The notes under the pieces: model-generated | The model's database searches: none | What the model saw: the letters and a program-made list of their open reading frames with translations, nothing else | Told to the model about the DNA's origin: nothing | Shown here: in pieces, positions 1-10,670 of the stretch | Layout: each line of letters starts with the position of its first letter | Numbering within the stretch: position 1 is the first letter of the stretch | Position numbers and translations under genes: made by a program | Assembly: GCA_032207245.1 (NCBI GenBank) | Contig: CM063505.1 | Coordinates: forward strand, 179,129,296-179,193,295 | From: Pardosa pseudoannulata | Lineage: Eukaryota; Arthropoda; Arachnida; Araneae; Lycosidae | Direction: 5' to 3' | DNA: 64,000 nucleotides

Positions 1-531
1 CCTAAGACTTCAAGTTGAAGGGTGAACTTATCCTCCTCAGTTGTATATAGTTGTCCAGCAGAAAGGGGTTGTGGAGCAAAAAAATTTGTTTTTAAAAAGT
101 ATAAGTGAACATTTCATATAGGGAGGAGAGAGATAATGAATATAAAAATAACGAAGTTTTTAATGATATAAAAATATTTTTAACTCATAAAAAAGGTTAA
201 ATTTTACTTTGAAACAAAAAATTAAAAGATAATTTGAATTACTTTAAATTAAAACAAGCATTTAATTTTTTTTTCTCGTGGGTATTAAATGTACTATTAT
301 CTATGTGTGAGAAACACTATCAATAATTTTATTGGAAATCTGGAGATGGTGAGTGCAAAATTTCTGAAATCCTGTATTTCAGTGCAATAAAACATCCCAA
401 ATTTTTTAAAGTTGGTAAAAAATTATTTGTATTATTACTATAATTATCCTTAAAACATTTAACTTTTTAACATTATTTCAGCTTTGTTCAAATCAGAGTT
501 ATGTATTACATTTAACTTAATGTACTTACAG

Positions 532-726
532 GTATTAGAATTGGCTGGAAATGCTAGCAAAGATCTGAAAGTAAAGAGAATAACTCCAAGACATTTACAA
601 CTTGCTATTCGTGGAGATGAAGAACTTGATTCACTTATCAAAGCAACCATAGCTGGTGGTGGTGTTATACCTCATATTCATAAATCACTTATTGGCAAAA
701 AGGGAACTGCACCTAAAACTCCATAA
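532..726 (+). CDS. H2AZ: Histone H2A.Z (H2A.V), terminal exon
   Basis: This is the last coding exon (64 codons plus TAA) of the replication-independent histone variant H2A.Z, which replaces H2A in nucleosomes near promoters. A TTACAG acceptor at 526-531 opens the exon in phase 0 at Val-Leu-Glu-Leu-Ala-Gly. The reading then carries family hallmarks: [20 protein letters not shown], the acidic-patch residues DEELD, and the docking segment [20 protein letters not shown]. The tail after GKKG is short (TAPKTP) and differs from both vertebrate and Drosophila tails. Upstream exons (histone-fold start) lie outside the window: no further H2A sequence is visible in bases 1-531. A poly(A) signal downstream fits a variant histone with polyadenylated mRNA rather than a stem-loop mRNA. 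Identity is nearly certain. Confidence 0.95.
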   Translation, partial: VLELAGNASKDLKVKRITPRHLQLAIRGDEELDSLIKATIAGGGVIPHIHKSLIGKKGTAPKTP

Positions 727-943
727 TCATTTCACATGCTTGTTTCATATACATACACATTAACTAACCATGTAATCAAATTTTTACATTTTATATAACT
801 TCTCAAAACTCACAGCTTTCTTATATATTTTTGGAACTGTAAAGTCTTAACTTCATGAAAAAGCCTTATATTTTTCAGCAGTTTGTTTGTTTGTTTATTG
901 TATGATTACTTGACTTTCTGTAAAATTAAGAAAAAAAAACTTA

Positions 944-949
944 AATAAA
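944..949 (+). terminator. Poly(A) signal of H2A.Z
   Basis: AATAAA lies 218 nt after the H2A.Z stop codon, following an A-rich stretch. It gives a 3' UTR of roughly 240 nt. No histone stem-loop was seen in the UTR. Confidence 0.6.
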
Positions 950-1783
950 ATTGAATCTAGAATTGTACTTTTGTAATACTTATTTTATTCTCTTCCCACC
1001 CCCTATTATTTTCTAAGCTATGCTGATAATTTTGCTTTAATTGCAATCTGGCAATACAAGTAAAGTTTTCAATTGGTATGCAATGATCTGTTACAATGTT
1101 ATCTAAACTTTACCTCAGAATCTATTAAATTGTAGTATAGAAAAGTGAAATCGAAAGGCATTTATTTATATATATATATATCTAATATCACTATTTTGTT
1201 ATGCAATTTTTTTAACTTGTAAGCTACCTCCTAGTTATATCTGGGCAAAAGCCAGATTACACTGGATCTACTAGAATAGGTTTCTCTTTGTATGTGGTAC
1301 ATGGAAATCTGAGATACTGAAGAAAATTTTTGTAGGGTATGGTTTGGTAGAGGTTTGCCCCTAAAGAAATCATTGGTAATTATAAAAGGGAAACTCAAGG
1401 GTTGAACAACATGGAAATTGTAACATAAATGCCTCAAATTTCATTAATACATGAAATATTTACAATCAGAAATAATTAACGTTACAGTAGGGACTAAAAG
1501 CATGGGGAAACATTTATTGGAAATAAATGATAGAGAATTGATAAAAATAATGGTATCAAGCAATAGCTGTTTGGTATGAATTTATGCCAAATATTAAACT
1601 CATTGTAGGGAAAATTTTATTGTTTACATTCTGAATGTTAATGAAACAATTTCTTTTTAGGATGGCTTGTTGCATAATAGGAATTGCACTTATGACTAAA
1701 TAGGAGCTGGTCAGAATATTTATCAACTAAAAATCACTACATTTATGCTGCAGGATATTGCAGTTATGAAAATTGACTTGTTA
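950..1783. other. Intergenic AT-rich sequence, no gene seen
   Basis: Nothing coding is recognisable. The stretch contains a short TA run near 1168-1181 and otherwise plain AT-rich sequence. Confidence 0.5.
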
Positions 1784-2023
1784 CTAAAAGTTAAAGACTG
1801 AAATCTTATCCAAAAGTTTTAACCTTCCAAGTGGTACGTGCATAGTTTTCCTGCCACCATATGTTGTCTCAATGCTTATGCACATACAATTTTCAACCTT
1901 AAAAACTGTCTGAAAATGCAAGAAACTTTTTTTCTCATTGCTATTTCCCCGATATCCTTTGATAAGAGTGTCCAGCTGATTGTTCAGCAACTGCAACCTC
2001 TCTTTGACATTTAGATATGAATA
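1784..2023 (-). CDS. Possible terminal exon of an unrecognised minus-strand gene
   Basis: An open frame of about 80 codons on the minus strand ends at a stop at 1784. Its composition (mixed Leu, Lys, Gly, Arg, Thr, His) is unlike the Ile/Tyr/Phe/Asn/Lys-rich chance frames elsewhere in the window. Just upstream, near 2032-2036, the minus strand reads TATCTTAG, a plausible splice acceptor, and the frame is open from there. The C-terminal part reads TTYGGRKTMHVPLGRLKLL, which looks like a folded-domain segment, but I do not recognise the family. No partner exon was found up to 10 kb. It could be the last exon of a gene, a pseudogene piece or chance. Confidence 0.25.
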   Translation of the reverse strand, partial: YSYLNVKERLQLLNNQLDTLIKGYRGNSNEKKSFLHFQTVFKVENCMCISIETTYGGRKTMHVPLGRLKLLDKISVFNF

Positions 2024-2746
2024 CACCACTGTCCCCTAAGATACAAAGTAACTGATAGCTTTTCATGCCTTTGTAAATATATTTCTAAATGTTCAGATTG
2101 TGGTTGATGTATCATTTGAACTGTAACACAATATTTAGGATCATGTTTCATGAATGTCTCAAAGAATAATTGCATCTCTGCTTCTAGAAATCATTAGTTC
2201 TGATAGGATGATACTTGAAACTAGAGGAGCCTTATATGTATCAAAAATTAACAATTTTTAATCAATTCTGAGAGTACATGCATAAAATACTGCTTAATGA
2301 ATGTTTAAAAATATTTTTTTCTTTTGAAAGTACAAATTAATGATTACAAAGTTTTTGCAACTTTTTGGGATTGGTTGAAAATAATACATTTTTACACGAC
2401 TATGGACTGTTAGTCATATTGTAAATTTTTCTTTCGATAATTTTAGTACTGATGTTGTACCAAATTTTTTATATATGAAAGAATTATTGGATTAAAACTT
2501 TGGTTAAATTATGAAATTTTCCTTTCATTCCAAAACGAGAACATTAGTTGGTTAGGTTTGTATCTCTACAGTCTTTAATACAACAGCTAATTAAACTGGG
2601 TTCATTTATATCCATGTTAGCAGCAGAATTTAAACCTTCAGCTTCTAGCACCCAATGACAACTCACTATTCAGTGGGATAGCATAGAAGGGGTAGAGTAA
2701 TATACCCATCATGAGTAACATTTTGCTAGTGATAAAATCCCAACAG

Positions 2747-2765
2747 TATATAACATGCAAATTAT
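2747..2765 (+). repeat. 19-bp direct repeat, left copy
   Basis: The sequence TATATAACATGCAAATTAT occurs here and exactly again at 3606-3624. The two copies flank about 840 bp that contain hAT-like sequence. This may be a target-site duplication, though 19 bp is too long for hAT (8 bp). Confidence 0.6.
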
Positions 2766-2789
2766 GTCCTTAAAATACTAATTTATCAC

Positions 2790-3600
2790 CGAGGGCGCAT
2801 ATTTTACAGATAATCAACAGGTATAAATAGGCATAAAAAACAGATTTTTATAACTTTATTTTGTTTGTCATGCATAATGATACATATAATTCAGTGTGAG
2901 ACTTGGGTGTCTATATTTTCAGCTAATTTCTTATAATTGGGGATATATTTAGAGTTCCGGTCCTTAAACATTATCTAAATGTGAGTCATTAAGCTTTGTT
3001 CGGTATTTTGATTTCAAATTTTTCATATTTGAGAACAAGACTCGCAATTCTATGTTGTACAATATGAATAAATTTTTAGCGCACATTTCCTTAAAATAGG
3101 ATACTTATTTTTATCGACTAAGTTCCAAAACATTTTATCATTACTATGCGCTTTTAAAATAATATCACTTTGAAAGTTTATATTTCTAATTCTAGGTCTT
3201 CGACATTATGTAGCTCGAAATACACTGAAACTAATTCAAGGACATCATCTTCAGTAACATTGAATGGATTATGAAAATCTTAAAACGGGTTCTAATGCTG
3301 CAAAATCGTCAAATCTAGAAGAAAACTCTTCTATTAGCTTATATATAATTTCTAAATATGATGTAGCAGTAAAATTTTCGTTATTCAAATTTAAACTCTC
3401 AACAGTATTTTATATTTGGGATATGTGTAATGATTTTTTCAATAGATATTTCAACAACACTAACTTGCATTTGAATGTCCTAAACTCAACTGAATACTTG
3501 CTGCATATCGCCGTTTGACAAGATAAGTAAATCGCTCTGGCTATCATACATTACATTAGTCAGAGGGCGCATTAAAAATCGCCCATGGCCCCCACCAGTG
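2790..3600 (-). pseudogene. Decayed hAT-type (SCAND3/ZBED-like) transposase fragment
   Basis: On the minus strand, about 3440 to 3185 translates into a stretch typical of the hAT transposases related to SCAND3, ZBED5 and FAM200. It runs from LNLNNENFTATSY through KLIEEFSSRFDDF and LEPVLRFS, then, after a one-base shift, NPFNVTEDDVLELVSVYFEL. The order helix - EEFxxRFxDF - NPF - LExxxLxxL matches that family. The break between LRFS and NPF is a single extra T, and other stops lie upstream, so it cannot be functional. The GC-rich right edge (3555-3600) has GAGGGCGCAT, also present near the left edge (2791-2800) in the same orientation. The family call is firm to moderate and exact element ends are unclear. 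Confidence 0.55.
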
Positions 3601-3605
3601 CCTAT

Positions 3606-3624
3606 TATATAACATGCAAATTAT
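3606..3624 (+). repeat. 19-bp direct repeat, right copy
   Basis: Exact copy of 2747-2765, immediately right of the hAT-like block. Confidence 0.6.
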
Positions 3625-4990
3625 TAAAATAGACATTATTCAACGTATAACTTTATTAATTTTATAATTAATTCCTATCTTCAATGTTCTAGCAACAATT
3701 TTGTATGTAATCTACAAATCCTTGCAGACAAAATCATTTAATTGAGGCTAAAGAGCACTTTAATTCTTAATTATGTGAAATTGACTTTCAGAATAGATGT
3801 TCAGCTAGCCAAGTTCTTGATAATTGTCCCTAAATGAGAAAAATTTATAAAATTGATTTGTTTTCAGCAGGTATTTAATAATATAATCAGGGAAAAATAG
3901 AACAAGTTATCAGTTTTTTAGTAGCCATATGAATAAGTCTTAAAAATCTTCAACCTGCTCACTATAGATGTTTATAGCTGTTCAGCAACTTTAAGCAGTA
4001 GGTCCTGATTGTTAGCCTTAGTATAGCAAAACAGTAAACTGATCTAAACCTCAAAACCTTTAGTTTTCTGAAACTACTACATTACTATCATCTACAGAGC
4101 TGTTTCTTGGCTGTTAGCCATCTGCATGCAATACTCATTTATACGCTCTCAATCAATTCTAAATTTGGCTCAATTTATATATGCTTAATAGTATCACCTT
4201 AAGGACCCAATACTCATCTTTAATTTAATAATCTTATAACAGGGGATAAGGCCTTCGGCCAAGGAACCACAGTCTATACTCCAATTAGTTTGAATTAATA
4301 GTATTACCGATTTAATCATTAGTCTATTTTTGTCTATTAATGTTGCTACCATACTATCATTGTGACATTAATTTTTGTTACACGAGAATTAGTACAATTG
4401 TGGTCATGTATGTAAAGCTGATTATACCAAACATTCCTGACACATGGAGAAAGCATGTTTTTAAAAAATTGTTTTTTATAAACCATTATTGGACAAAGAT
4501 ATGAGGACATATTATTACCATTACACGTGTCTCTTATATTTAGTGTTCAGATTAGTACATTACCAAACAATGGAATTTTTCATTTTATCTTTATCTTAAA
4601 TATAAATTAAATCCTACAAGCTGGTTAATTATTCATGTTTTAAAGAAAAAGTTTTTTTTTTAAATGTAAAATACTTTTCTGAATTTCTTTTAATCTTGTA
4701 TTTGTAATAATGTTTGAAGAACACATATACCTAGAAAGGCTCAGAAGCAATAAAAGTAGTAATCAAAAGCAAGGTCTGGTGGTACCCAGAATTTAAACTT
4801 ATTCCCTTTCCACCGAAATATATAATAAAATTTATTGAGATGGCAATGACACCAATTTTTAATAAAGTGGTCAAAATATTAAGTTGTAAATGACATTTAA
4901 TGACTAGAAAAGTAAAATAACTTTTTATTGGGTAAAGCAGTCACTACAGAAGTACTATGCCACAATGAGGGCTAATTAGATTAGAACCTA
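3625..4990. other. Intergenic AT-rich sequence, no gene seen
   Basis: No open frame of note and no recognised repeat. It appears to be plain intergenic sequence. Confidence 0.5.
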
Positions 4991-4994
4991 CTTC

Positions 4995-5080
4995 TTAGCT
5001 TATTTTGAGCGATTCCATGCCAGAAGTGGGACTCAAACCCATAATAAAAGGTGGTGCTCTACCTGATACGTTATCCAGTA
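4995..5080 (-). repeat. tRNA-derived SINE head
   Basis: The minus strand holds a tRNA-like Pol III promoter. An A-box-like segment lies about 5055-5076 (ending CAGGTAGAGC) and a B box at about 5027-5040 (GGGTTTGAGTCCCA), spaced as in a tRNA. The cloverleaf stems do not close, so it is a SINE head rather than a tRNA gene. Confidence 0.5.
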
Positions 5081-5934
5081 TAAAGAAAGAAGGAATAAAG
5101 GTTTAAATATCAGGTCTGGCTCTACGAATTTTGTCATCCTATACAAAAATGTAAATATACCACCACACCTCATGTTAAAAATTATTAAAATAGATACACT
5201 TTACGTAAATACATACCTATGAAACTTGAACATTTTTTGCTTAAAGAAAAAAAAAAAGCATAGAGAGAAATTTTTTTATTTATAATCCTAAAATAAATAA
5301 AAATAATCATCTTCAAATCTCCATATGCCTAACATCTATAGATGTTGAGATATTTCATTTTCCTGAGAAATGTATATAATATATAGGCATAGGTTGATAT
5401 TTAATTAAATAAAATGTTCTCTCGTGCTTATTATCTTTAGAATTAAGGATTATAAATATTTATTTATAGCTTTTGAATAAAAACTGGAAACTTCGGTTTA
5501 TTTGGTGTTTAATTTTAATCAATCAATATTTTCTCATGCTCGCAACCCAGGAGAAATAACTTGGGTGTTCTACCCCCAGAATAAGCCCTGTATTTATATT
5601 GTATAATTTTGGAGGTCTTAATTGTCAACTACAATTTTTTTCAGTTGGATTCTAAAATAAAAAAATAATTAGAATCTTTTCGTAATACTTAAATATTAAA
5701 AACATTTGAATGGTTACCATATCCCCTTCAATCATGTCCTACACACATAAAATTAGTATCTGAGAATATTCATTGTTTACTTCATTCTTCAATATATTGT
5801 TTTTAGCTTACAAAAACTCTAAACTAGGAAGCCATAATTACAAAAGGGTTTTCAAAAACTTACCAGATTTTTCCTATAAATCTCAGTGAGGTTGCCATGA
5901 GCATTACAGCTATAGCTTTTACAGAAATGTAAAT

Positions 5935-6005
5935 AAATCATCAATGGGATTCGAACCCCTTAACTTTTATAATGAAGTGCAGAACTCTACCATCCTAACA
6001 TATAT
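5935..6005 (-). repeat. tRNA-derived SINE head
   Basis: The minus strand contains GGATGGTAGAGTT (A box, about 5984-5996) followed by GGGGTTCGAATCCCA (B box, about 5945-5959). This is the best B box in this part of the window. Stems are degenerate, so it is a SINE relic like the copy near 5,000. Confidence 0.5.
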
Positions 6006-8823
6006 TTTTACTGAAACTGACTTAAATATGATAGCTTAGAATTATGGACAAATGTTAACATAGATCACTACACTGTAAGTCTTTGTAACTTGGAACATTT
6101 TACCTAGTGTGTTCTATGACAATTATTAACTTTTGAAAATATAAGTTGAAAACATGGAAAAAATGAATAAGAGGACTTTATAAAATTTAACAATAAAATT
6201 AAGTAATCAAGATAGATGGCTCTTGCTAAATTTAAGATCTTTAAAATTAACATTGCTAGTGTTTATGTTGAGAATTGTCTCTATGATTATGTGCATATTT
6301 AACCTATAAAACACAAAGAGATGAGTCAAAATTTTATTTTTCTAAAGCTGATCGGCATCTCAAAGTCCATAACTTCCCAGAGAGAACAATGACGTTTGGG
6401 GCAAACCAACAACCCCTATGAAGGAGTCTTACTAGGAGAATATAAACATTTATAGCAGGAAGTAGGAGACATTGTCTATGGAGAATAAGAAGGGTGTGTT
6501 TCACTTATTGCATCATAGCAAAGGGGGGGGGAGAAAAATACAGGGAATGCTTTGAAGGTAACATGGTAGATCACTAATACATTTTTTCTCACAAATTTTC
6601 TTCCCTTTTATGTTACACTCAGAGGGTTAAATGAAATTCTATTCTCTTTTAAAGATTTTAATGGTAACAAAAAACAGCAAGAAGGGTGAAATGAGAAAGA
6701 TTTGGGAGGACATTTATCAAGCTGTAAATAATACTCTGAAATTTAAGAATGTGGTCACAATATACTTTATTATTTTACACAAGAATTTACCTTATTCCTA
6801 AACAAAATTGGAACCAATCTCAGTCCATTAGATAAAATTAGTTCTTTCCATCATGGCACTCATTTTTGAAAGATTACATAAAAGATGACACGAGTTGTTT
6901 TAGAAATATTAGAGAATTGACAGGACCACTGTCTAAATATTTATAACTATCTCAGAAGTAATTTTTCTTTTGTCTTGTCTTATTTTTTAGTTTATTAAAC
7001 CTGTAAAATTTATTCTCTGATAAGTGTAGGGTCTGCATACCCTTATAAACTGAAAATATAGTCTCTTATGATTTCAGTTCATCAGCAGGTTCTGTGACAT
7101 TTGATCCATTTGATTGGCACTGCAGTTAGATATATGGTGTTTATCTTAACCTGCCCTTCCTTGATCATGAATGTTGCTAGTTTGTGTATGTATTTCTCCC
7201 TCCTCGAAAAAAAAAAAAAGTCTTGAAAATTTGAGTAGAATTTTACAAAATGTTGGAAATATTGAAATTTAAACAGTTTGTCTGCAATCAATCATTCTAT
7301 GAGCTATTTAGTTATGTAAGCAAAGAATATTTGTCCCTCATGGTTGAAATATAGCAAACCACTTGAAGTATCTTTGTAATTGTGATGTTCAAGTATATAA
7401 CAGATATGACATATTTAAATTCTTTATAAAAGATTACATGTACTTAATTGCAATCTTTTCTTGTTGTGTACTACTTTTCCTTTTTTTCTTATATAAATCA
7501 GCAAGACACAGTTTGCTGTTATAAAGAAGATTAAGCTAAAACTAAAAATAAATTTTAAAAAATGCAAATACAATTTATGTAAAATTCTCTTGGTCATATT
7601 TTATACAAAATTTAAACTTTTAATTTGAGCACATTTTTTATTGTACAAGAAATTTGAAATTTAAAACCTCACTTGGGAATCTAGCTGATATATTGTTACC
7701 TAATTAAACAAAAAATGAGTAAAGCCATGAGTAATTTCTGACATTTAATAGATGATAATGCCATGAATTCACCTTAAATAAAGTATCAATATAATTTATA
7801 TGAAAACATGTCTTCAGCTTAACAGTAGCTGCTAAGGTAGAAAGAGTGAAAATATCTGAAGCTATGCCTTTGATATTTAAAACAAAAAATAGCATGAATA
7901 ACTAAGCATTGTTCAGAATCAGTCTGAGTTTAAATGTAACTGTTGACATAGATGTTCACAGCTATTCACAAAAAGCTGAGAGCAGCAAGTCCTTACATTT
8001 GAAATTCAAATTCTATATATTTGTCTTCATTCTTGAGATGTCCTAATCTGGATATAGCATAGAATTTATTAAGTTTTGGATTATAAAACACAGGATTTTC
8101 TGTTTCTCTTATCTCAGAACTGTATGTTAATTACATGCAATCAGTTTTGGAAGTAAAGATATTTTACAAATAAATATTTAAAATAAAAAAAATTACTTAT
8201 CACTTTATAGTTTTAATATTTTTACTTTAACATTCTTTACCCATTTTACAAAAATAACTTGTTTAATTTAGTTAGAAAACATAATATTTCTTTTATTTAG
8301 TTGCAAAAATTTAGTACCTTTTAGCAATGTATTGAGCTGACATGGATTTAAACTTGCTTCCTGAAAAAAAAAAACCAGCCGTCAGAATGAGGAAAATCCA
8401 TAAATAGTAAGGCTTGGATTCTGGTAGGTTTTACTTGGTTTCAATTCTTAAATTAAATAAATGTTTGTAAGGAACAATGTTTAGTTATTTAATGGCTAAT
8501 TTAAGGCTTTGTATAAATCTGATAACTAGCTTAATCACATTCTGAAATTCTTGGCTGACAAATTGCCAAAAACATTCCATTCACGATTTACTGGACCTAA
8601 GCACAGTAAGGCATGTTATCATTATTTATTAAAAACTGATTTAATTATTACTTTAAAGTATTTCAATTCTACATTGAATATGTTCTTCATATATAATCAC
8701 TGAGTATTTTAGAAACAAATGAAACTTTTTTTTAAGTCATTAATTCTAAAAGTGTTTGGTTTAAAAGTGTTTGACTTATGGTTCCCTATTTAGGGGAGAA
8801 AAAAAACAAACTAGGACTTTGAA

Positions 8824-8826
<3 letters not shown>
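6006..8826. other. Intergenic AT-rich sequence, no gene seen
   Basis: No supported gene. It contains a G9 run at about 6522-6530 and an A run at 7207-7219. Short frames at 7082-7291 and 7704-7895 are Phe/Lys/Ile-rich and lack homology to anything I recognise. Confidence 0.5.

Positions 8827-8887
<61 letters not shown>
8827..8887. repeat. (TA)n microsatellite
   Basis: About 30 uninterrupted TA units, followed by a short TG run (8892-8901). Confidence 0.95.
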
Positions 8888-8890
<3 letters not shown>

Positions 8891-9011
8891 TATGTGTGTG
8901 TGCCAACAAGAAAGACAGTGTCCTTTGAAATCACCTTCAAATATACATTCACACCATTATTGTGTTCAATTAGTTAATACAGTGGTCTAAATGTTAAACT
9001 ATGTTGCTGCC

Positions 9012-10085
9012 TTAACCCTCTCGTGCCAGCAAGAAACACACTCACTTCCTCGCTAACACGCTTGCATGCCAGAGAGTGTTCTCGTTCACCCCCGACCGTC
9101 ACATATTTGTGCCAGTGTTCTGGAACTTTTTAAAAACTATAACTTTTGACAAAAGATGGCATTATATGTCCATATCATTCTAGATACATGTAGATTTGAC
9201 CTCATATTCAATACGAAAGTAGTATGATACACATACACATAGTTTTTGATTATATAAACATCAGGGGAAAGGAATGTCTTCGAATTACATGTTTTATGAC
9301 GGCTCTTTAAATTCACACGTGGTGTTTGTTTATAGTAAGCAGGGGAGTTTTATTTTTGTAACAGCGTTGCGTATTTCGGTTTGCAGTCCAGTTTTTAGTG
9401 GAGAATTAGATCTGACAGACTTTATTTTTTTCTCCTTTTATTGTTAGATTTTCGAAGTGTCGAAAATATTTAACTGGGCTTGAAATAACTGAAATGACGC
9501 AAAATTTTTCAAATTTTGATTCTGAAACAGATTAGGATAGTAGTAATAGTGACACTATAATATATTCTGATTGTTCTGTTCATAATGGATCTAGTGAGTG
9601 ATTCTAATGATGTGGAGGACATTTCTGACAAAGATGATGATGATGATGCTTCATTTTTTAACATTCCCGGAAAAATCCTCCAAAATAGCAAATGAGTTAT
9701 TATGAGTGCAAAAACTGTAATGTAGCATTGTGTGTAGATACCTGTTTTTAAAATTTTTCATACAAAAAATAATGTGAAATAACATAGTATTCAGTTTTGT
9801 AATGTTAAAAGTCATTAAATAGTTAGTAAATAATGAAAAAAAGAGGTGTAAAATATATATTTAAATAAGAAATAGCTTAAGTAAGTAAAATATCTATAAA
9901 CATATAAATCACATTCCGTTTAAATACTTTAAGCAGCATTATTAAATAACGTGTTGCTATTTCGTTAATTTCATGAATTTAGGTTTCATAGCAAAAACCC
10001 TCCGACCAAGGATACTCACTCGAAAAAGTGACTGCTGGCCTCAGAGAAAAGCACACGTTTGATCTTCCTGTCGCGAAAAGGTTAA
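9012..10085 (+). mobile_element. Non-autonomous piggyBac-type element (internal deletion)
   Basis: The block is bounded by TTAA at 9012-9015 and 10082-10085, the piggyBac target site. The inner ends form imperfect terminal inverted repeats: CCCTCTCGTGCCAGCA on the left against CCTTTTCGCGACAGGA (reverse complement of the right end). Inside are two remnants of transposase on the plus strand. One is an acidic N-terminus from an ATG at 9494 (MTQNFSNFDSETD, then stop, then Asp/Ser-rich sequence to about 9650). The other is a C-terminal cysteine-rich piece at about 9694-9778 (YYECKNCNVALCVDTCF, then FHTKN in a shifted frame). The catalytic core is missing. This is a classic deletion derivative, movable only in trans. 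Confidence 0.8.
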
Positions 10086-10394
10086 AAGTTTAAAAGAATT
10101 ATTAGATTTGAATTTTAGAAATGAATATGAAGTTTGATAAAGCATAGAAACTCCAAAAGTATTAACATTTTCTTAAATATTAATTTAACCTAAACTCAAT
10201 ATCTAATAATTGTTCCAGGTGCCAAAGGAAAAATTTTGCTAGGTAAAGCAAATAAAGTATCCATAAAATTAGAAGTATTTCAAGTTACTTTTAAAATATT
10301 TGGTCAAAAGATAGAAGAGCTTTTATTCACATTTTGATGTGTTTGCAATGTATCCCTTTTCAGGTATAAATATTTATAATATGTACAATGAAAC
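10086..10394. other. Intergenic AT-rich sequence, no gene seen
   Basis: No coding signal between the piggyBac element and the presumed 3' end of the IQGAP-like copy. Confidence 0.5.
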
Positions 10395-10411
10395 TTTTTT
10401 TCTTTTTTTTT
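10395..10411 (-). other. A-rich tract downstream of the IQGAP-like gene
   Basis: On the plus strand this is a T tract with one C, so it is an A tract on the coding strand, about 260 nt after the stop and 160 nt after an AATAAA. It could be the remnant of the poly(A) tail of a retrocopied mRNA. Similar tracts are common in this AT-rich window, so the evidence is weak. Confidence 0.3.
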
Positions 10412-10570
10412 AAATATTAAGTGCTAATTATATGATCAACATTAACATAATATGGAAGTAAATTGCAGTAGAATATTTTCTTTTCACTTTATTTTATTTA
10501 TTTATTCTGTAAAGAGTATATACCTATATTTAGCATTAAATTAAAATATACTATAATTAAAAACTGTAGT

Positions 10571-10576
10571 TTTATT
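10571..10576 (-). terminator. Poly(A) signal of the IQGAP-like gene
   Basis: AATAAA on the minus strand, 95 nt past the stop codon at 10671-10673. Further AATAAA repeats lie at 10487-10506. Confidence 0.45.
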
Positions 10577-10670
10577 ACACAATAAAAAATAGCATAAAAG
10601 GTTTAAAAATACATATTAAAATAAAACTTATGTACACTGTTTAAAATCAATGTTCTTTAAAATTTGGAAA

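Noticed and set aside
8771..8977. Open frame through the TA microsatellite
   Set aside because: More than half is an Ile-Tyr repeat made by the TA run. The frames at 28890-29078 and 53713-53913 are of the same kind (part of the latter overlaps a true ANKRD16 exon).
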